DNA from: Pseudomonadota bacterium
GTDB lineage: Bacteria; Pseudomonadota; Alphaproteobacteria; Sphingomonadales; Sphingomonadaceae
Direction: 5' to 3'
Length of the DNA stretch: 9,019 nt
NCBI GenBank assembly: GCA_023390675.1
Contig: JAEWCK010000073.1
Location: forward strand, 1 to 9,019
Of this stretch, positions 5,941 to 9,019 are shown in pieces. The notes below the pieces were generated by a model. That model was given only the letters and a program-made list of their open reading frames with translations, did not search any database and was not told the origin of the DNA. How positions within the stretch are numbered: position 1 is the stretch's first letter; every line of letters begins with the position of its first letter. The position numbers and the translations under genes are program-made.

Positions 5941-6924
5941 TCAGCGCACCCGGTCGAGCGCGGCACGCGCGGCGGCGACGATCAGCGGCTGCGGGCGATT
6001 GGTGCGGATGCGGTGCCAGTGGATCTCGCCGACATTGAGCCTTGATTGCGCGCGCACCACCGCGGCAGTCGCGTCCGAAGCGTCGCCGCTGCGCGCCTCG
6101 ACGCGCGCGATCCGTTCGCGCTCGGGCGCTTCGAGCCAGATGCCGGTGAAGGGTACGCGGTTGCGCAGCGCGATCGCCTCGACGACGTCGCGCTCGCTGC
6201 GCCGCAAGAAGGTGCCATCGAGGATCACGCTGCTCGCGCAGGCGAGGTGATCGTCGGCCGATTCGAACAGCGCCTCATAAGTCTCCTCGTCGCTCTGCGG
6301 CGTGTAATGCCTGGGCGGCAGACGGGTTTCCGGGGGCAATCCCATCACGCGCTTGCGGAACACGTCGGATCGCAGCACGCGGGCGCCCGGCACACGACCG
6401 ATCCGATGGCCGATCAGCCCGGCAAGCAACGACTTCCCGGTACCCGAAAGCCCCGCGATCACGACGAGGCGTGGTGGCGCGGATTCGAGCAGCGCATCCC
6501 CCTCGGCGCCAGCCTGCAGCGCGAGATACAGGGGCAGCAGCGCCCAACCCGTCGCGCCCTGCGGCAGCACGTCGAGGTAGCGATTGGCGAGCAGGTTCGC
6601 CTCCAGGGGCATCCCGGCGCGCAACGTCTCCAGCAGCGGCAGCGCCAGATCGAACAGGACGTCGGCAGGCCCGTCCGACAGGGCTCGCACGCGGCCCGCA
6701 TCGCCACGCCGCTCGATATGGTCGGCCAGCCGCGTCAGCTCGGCGCGCTGCGCGGCCGTGGTGGCGAGCGCTTCGAGCCGCATGCGGAACGGGCGCGGAT
6801 CGGCGAGCGGCGCGGCTTCGTGCGCCGTACCGATCCGGTCGGCGAGCGCGCGCAATCCGCCGGCGTCGAGGCTGCCTGCGATCAGCGCCTCGAAGCTGGG
6901 TCGATCCTGCGCGGCCGCGGCCAT
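5941..6924 (-). CDS. P-loop kinase/ATPase with degenerate, truncated APH-like N-terminal domain
   Basis: A 327-residue protein with a C-terminal P-loop kinase domain (COG0645/zeta-toxin-like). The Walker A is GLSGTGKS (158-165, Lys164), then RSDVFRK (185-191), a Walker B-like VILDGTFL (233-240, Asp236), and the lid region EAPERERIARVEAR. It resembles the C-terminal half of bifunctional 'aminoglycoside phosphotransferase/ATP-binding' proteins of about 500 residues (COG2187 plus COG0645). The first 150 residues still look like the C-lobe of that APH domain (FDLALPLLETL...ANLLANRYLDVL...ALLPLYLAL), but the N-lobe is absent and the HGDLHxxN catalytic loop and the metal-binding Asp segment are missing between residues 80 and 88. 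The following RAKV motif is lost too. The frame is intact and only about 70 bases separate it from the upstream gene, so no missing piece lies in front. GGGGAA sits six bases before the ATG. It is followed by pfkB after three bases. Substrate unknown. Confidence 0.8.
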   Translation of the reverse strand: MAAAAQDRPSFEALIAGSLDAGGLRALADRIGTAHEAAPLADPRPFRMRLEALATTAAQRAELTRLADHIERRGDAGRVRALSDGPADVLFDLALPLLETLRAGMPLEANLLANRYLDVLPQGATGWALLPLYLALQAGAEGDALLESAPPRLVVIAGLSGTGKSLLAGLIGHRIGRVPGARVLRSDVFRKRVMGLPPETRLPPRHYTPQSDEETYEALFESADDHLACASSVILDGTFLRRSERDVVEAIALRNRVPFTGIWLEAPERERIARVEARSGDASDATAAVVRAQSRLNVGEIHWHRIRTNRPQPLIVAAARAALDRVR

Positions 6925-6930
6925 CCTTGG

Positions 6931-6936
6931 TTCCCC
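6931..6936 (-). promoter_or_regulatory. Ribosome binding site for the P-loop kinase gene
   Basis: On the minus strand GGGGAA lies six bases before the ATG at 6924. It supports that start for the kinase and therefore the absence of an N-lobe in its APH-like region. Confidence 0.5.
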
Positions 6937-6974
6937 GGAAAGTCGTTACGCAGCGGCGCCTAGCACGACTTTTC
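6937..6974. terminator. Inverted repeat between xylanase and kinase genes (terminator or operator)
   Basis: AAAGTCGT (6939-6946) and ACGACTTT (6965-6972) form a perfect eight-base inverted repeat with an 18-base GC-rich spacer; two more pairs (one a wobble on the plus strand) extend it to 6937/6974. It starts 18 bases after the xylanase stop codon on the minus strand, where a terminator for the manD-xylanase transcript is expected, and the minus-strand copy ends in TTT. The loop is long for an intrinsic terminator and the repeat also lies just upstream of the kinase gene, so an operator role is an alternative. Confidence 0.45.
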
Positions 6975-6992
6975 TGAACAATGGCAGATCAA

Positions 6993-8126
6993 TCAGCGTG
7001 GAGGGGCTGCAGCGAATGCATCCTTGATCGCGGCGTAGAGCGCCTTGGGCTTGAAATCGACGTCATAGGGCGTGGCGCGCTGGAGCGTGTTGTCGGCTCG
7101 CGGGGTGAAGCCGTTGAGCCAGCCATATTTGTCGCACATGCCCCAGGCGAGCACGTCCTTGAGCTGCGGATAGGAGAACATGATCTCCAGATACCCCGCG
7201 GCATAATTGGCGATGATCCCGTCGCGGACGTTTGCGTCCTTGGGCAGCGCGCGATCGTTGATGTCGAATTCGGTGATCGCGAGCTTGTAGCCCATTGCCA
7301 CGGCGGTATCGAGGAAGCTGCGCCAAGGCTTCTCCTGTTTGCTCACCAACGCGCCGACGGTCCCGCCCGAAGTGACTGCGATGTGCGACTGGACGCCGAG
7401 CGCATCGACGGGAATGCCGCGCTTGCGGAAACCCTCGAGCAGCTTGAGCACGCCGTAGCGATGCTTCTCGTTGCCCGGCTCCCAGCTCATATAGTCGTTG
7501 TAGACCAGCTGGACGCCGGGGGCGTGCTCGCGCGTGGTGTGGTAGGCGAAGTCGAGCATCGCCTCGGTGCCGCCGAACGCTTTCGAAAGCGACGAGCTGC
7601 GCAGCTCGCCAGTGCCCTCGTCGACCGTCTCGTTGACCACGTCGAAACTGACGATGCGCTGGCCATAGAGCTTGCAAAGGGTGCGGATGTGCTGGCCGAG
7701 GATGTGCTCGGCTTCCTTTGCCGGCGTCGCACCGAAGTCGTACTCGTTGAGCCACTTCGGGAAATATTTCGTCTTGTGCCACAGCAGGGTGTGGCCGCGC
7801 ATCGGCAGCGCGTGCGCTTCGGCATAGTCGAGCATGTCGGCGAAGTGCTGGACGTTGAAGGTCCTGGAATCGGGCCGGAGCGCCTGCCATTTGAACTCGT
7901 TCTCGGGGACGAGGATTCCGCAATCGCGCTCCAGCAGCGCGGCATAGGCCGGGTTGGCGAAGCTGCCGCGATCGGCGCCCGGCGGGCTCCACGAGAAACA
8001 AGAGCCGAAGCGCATGCCTTTCGTCTTCGCGGCGGCGTTGAGGCCGTTGGCGGCCTGCGCGAAACCGGGGAAGGGAAAAGCGAGCGCGCCGGCCGCGCCG
8101 AGCACTCCGCGTCGGGTCATCGTCAC
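6993..8126 (-). CDS. Endo-1,4-beta-xylanase, glycoside hydrolase family 10, Tat-exported
   Basis: A 377-residue single-domain GH10 xylanase that cuts internal beta-1,4 bonds of the xylan backbone with retention of configuration. The N-terminus TRRGVLGAAGALAF is a twin-arginine signal with a likely cleavage site after AQA (23-25), so the enzyme folds in the cytoplasm and acts in the periplasm or outside. GH10 landmarks follow in order: VPENEFKW (73-80), RGHTLLWH (110-117), FDVVNE (161-166) with acid/base Glu166, YNDY (209-212), GVQSHI (244-249), and ITEFDIND (284-291) with nucleophile Glu286. No carbohydrate-binding module or linker is present. The GTG at 8126 is chosen over the ATG two codons later because AGGAGG lies eight bases before the GTG. 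It is downstream of and only 13 bases from manD, which suggests an operon for glucuronoxylan use. HTLLWHK and TEFDIND differ from the most usual GH10 wording (HTLVWHSQ, TELDI), so it is a somewhat divergent member. Confidence 0.93.
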   Translation of the reverse strand: MTMTRRGVLGAAGALAFPFPGFAQAANGLNAAAKTKGMRFGSCFSWSPPGADRGSFANPAYAALLERDCGILVPENEFKWQALRPDSRTFNVQHFADMLDYAEAHALPMRGHTLLWHKTKYFPKWLNEYDFGATPAKEAEHILGQHIRTLCKLYGQRIVSFDVVNETVDEGTGELRSSSLSKAFGGTEAMLDFAYHTTREHAPGVQLVYNDYMSWEPGNEKHRYGVLKLLEGFRKRGIPVDALGVQSHIAVTSGGTVGALVSKQEKPWRSFLDTAVAMGYKLAITEFDINDRALPKDANVRDGIIANYAAGYLEIMFSYPQLKDVLAWGMCDKYGWLNGFTPRADNTLQRATPYDVDFKPKALYAAIKDAFAAAPPR

Positions 8127-8134
8127 GTGTCGGC

Positions 8135-8140
8135 CCTCCT
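8135..8140 (-). promoter_or_regulatory. Consensus ribosome binding site of the xylanase gene, overlapping the manD stop
   Basis: On the minus strand AGGAGG shares its first base with the last base of the manD stop codon TGA (8142-8140) and lies eight bases before the GTG at 8126. The overlap indicates translational coupling, so xylanase output should follow manD translation. It also decides for the GTG over the ATG at 8120, which would be 14 bases away. Confidence 0.8.
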
Positions 8141-9019
8141 CACCAGTCGAACATCGTTCCGTCTTCGAGGCGCGCGACCGGAAGGTAGGCGCGCTTGTAT
8201 TCGTATTTCGCGGCGAGCTTCTCGTCGATCTCGACGCCGAGCCCCGGCGCGTCGCCCGGGTGCATCATCCCGTCCTTGTAGCTGTACGAATGCGGAAAGA
8301 CCGCGTCGGTCGCCGGCGTGTGCGGCATCAGCTCCTGGATGCCGAAATTGGGCACCGACAGCCCGAAATGGAGCGCGGCGGCCATGCAAACGGGCGACAG
8401 GTCCGTGGCGCCGTGGCAACCAGTGCGGACCTGGTAGAGATCGGCGAGCGCGGCGATCCGGCGGATATGCGTGAGGCCGCCGGCATGGACCACGCTGGCG
8501 CGGACATAGTCGATCAGCTGCTCCTCGATCAGCTGCCTGGCGTCCCAGATCGAATTGAAGATCTCGCCCACGGCCAAGGGCGTGGTGGTGTGCTGGCGAA
8601 TGAGGCGGAACCCGCCCTGGTTCTCGGCAGGGGTCGCGTCCTCGAGCCAGAAGAGGCGGAAAGGCTCGAGGTCCTTGCCGAGCCGGCCGGCCTCGATCGG
8701 AGTCAGCCGGTGGTGAACGTCGTGGAGCAAGTGGATGTCGGGGCCCAGTACCTCGCGCGCCTTCTCGAACAGCGGGACCACCGAGCGCATGTACTTCTCG
8801 GTCGACCACAGGCTCTCTTTGGGCAGCGACCCGTCGGCGGGCTCATAGCGCTGGCCGGGCTTGGCGACGCCGTAGGTTGCCTTGAGCCCCGGCACCCCCG
8901 CCTGGAGCCGAACCGCCTTGTACCCTTCCTCGACATGGCGGATGGCCTCCTCGATCGTCTCCTCGATCGAATGGCCGTTGGCGTGGCCATAGACCATGCA
9001 GCCTTCGCGGCTCGCGCCG
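8140..9019 (-). CDS. manD: D-mannonate dehydratase ManD, enolase superfamily (5' end outside window)
   Basis: The protein dehydrates D-mannonate to 2-keto-3-deoxy-D-gluconate in the cytoplasm, a step of glucuronate breakdown. About 292 residues of a roughly 400-residue protein are visible; the frame runs through the window edge (GASREGC before MVYGHANGH). Counting that Met as 1, the metal ligands are Asp93 (LLHDVHHR), Glu119 (WLEDATPAENQ) and Glu145 (VGEIFNS). Tyr42 and Arg30 would be the catalytic dyad, with His95, His195 and Glu222 also in the active site. As I recall the Novosphingobium aromaticivorans ManD paper, the corresponding residues are 210, 236, 262, 159, 147, 212, 312 and 339, which gives a constant offset of 117. 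The loop reads CHGATDLSPV; Ala rather than Pro after HG is, to my memory, the mark of the high-activity ManD group as opposed to RspA-like low-activity members. It precedes the GH10 xylanase with overlapping translation signals. D-gluconate dehydratase activity is the main alternative in this subgroup. Confidence 0.92.
   Translation of the reverse strand, partial: GASREGCMVYGHANGHSIEETIEEAIRHVEEGYKAVRLQAGVPGLKATYGVAKPGQRYEPADGSLPKESLWSTEKYMRSVVPLFEKAREVLGPDIHLLHDVHHRLTPIEAGRLGKDLEPFRLFWLEDATPAENQGGFRLIRQHTTTPLAVGEIFNSIWDARQLIEEQLIDYVRASVVHAGGLTHIRRIAALADLYQVRTGCHGATDLSPVCMAAALHFGLSVPNFGIQELMPHTPATDAVFPHSYSYKDGMMHPGDAPGLGVEIDEKLAAKYEYKRAYLPVARLEDGTMFDW

Noticed and set aside
4828..6045. Plus-strand open frame (405 codons) across arsR, pfkB and the kinase end
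   Set aside because: It runs antisense to two genes with clear catalytic motifs and overlaps arsR in another frame; composition is typical of a shadow.
6981..8474. Plus-strand open frame (497 codons) opposite the xylanase and manD
   Set aside because: It is antisense to a GH10 gene with all catalytic residues and to manD. The protein has no recognisable domain and becomes an Arg/Ser/Ala-rich run at its end.
1..9019. Search for tRNA or rRNA genes, CRISPR arrays, transposase genes, attachment sites and toxin-antitoxin pairs
   Set aside because: No cloverleaf, array-like repeat, transposase motif or terminal inverted repeat was seen. The zeta-toxin-like kinase has no antitoxin partner beside it and fits the COG0645 kinase type better.

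Overview
The window is high-GC DNA that looks like an alphaproteobacterium of the order Sphingomonadales (Sphingomonas/Novosphingobium-like). The main reasons are the style of the TonB-dependent receptor at the left edge, a D-mannonate dehydratase whose visible active-site residues keep the spacing of the characterised Novosphingobium enzyme, short intergenic gaps and frequent GTG starts. This assignment is an inference from family resemblance, not from a marker gene. The window is almost fully coding: eight protein genes besides one small regulator gene, no RNA gene, no CRISPR, no insertion sequence, and no gene-free stretch longer than about 300 bases.

Left part, plus strand (1-4030): the C-terminal half of a TonB-dependent outer-membrane receptor, two tandem hairpins that probably end its transcript, an exported serine hydrolase of the beta-lactamase/penicillin-binding-protein fold, and, four bases further on, a PLP enzyme of the threonine-synthase type. 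The last two look translationally coupled.

Middle part (3988-6924): an AlkB-family Fe(II)/2-oxoglutarate dioxygenase on the minus strand runs tail-to-tail into the PLP enzyme (43-base overlap). It is divergent from a small ArsR-family regulator of the BigR/SqrR kind. The regulator in turn runs tail-to-tail (22-base overlap) into a minus-strand pair: a P-loop kinase with an eroded phosphotransferase domain followed, three bases later, by a Pfk-2 type 6-phosphofructokinase (pfkB). The roughly 100-base alkB-arsR gap holds a candidate promoter, an inverted repeat and a direct repeat.

Right part, minus strand (6993-9019): D-mannonate dehydratase (manD, cut by the window edge) is followed by a Tat-exported family-10 xylanase. 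The gap is 13 bases and a textbook AGGAGG overlaps the manD stop codon. The pair fits glucuronoxylan use: the secreted xylanase cuts the xylan backbone, and ManD handles the mannonate derived from released glucuronate and feeds it to 2-keto-3-deoxygluconate and the Entner-Doudoroff route. The TonB receptor at the other end could import glycan fragments, but nothing visible ties it to this locus.

I found no wholly unknown system. The points most worth a second look are the kinase whose APH-like domain has lost its N-lobe and catalytic loop, the BigR-like regulator with only one of the two expected sensor cysteines, the pfkB-kinase pairing that recalls hypoxia/stress regulons, and the uncertain true substrate of the threonine-synthase-like enzyme.
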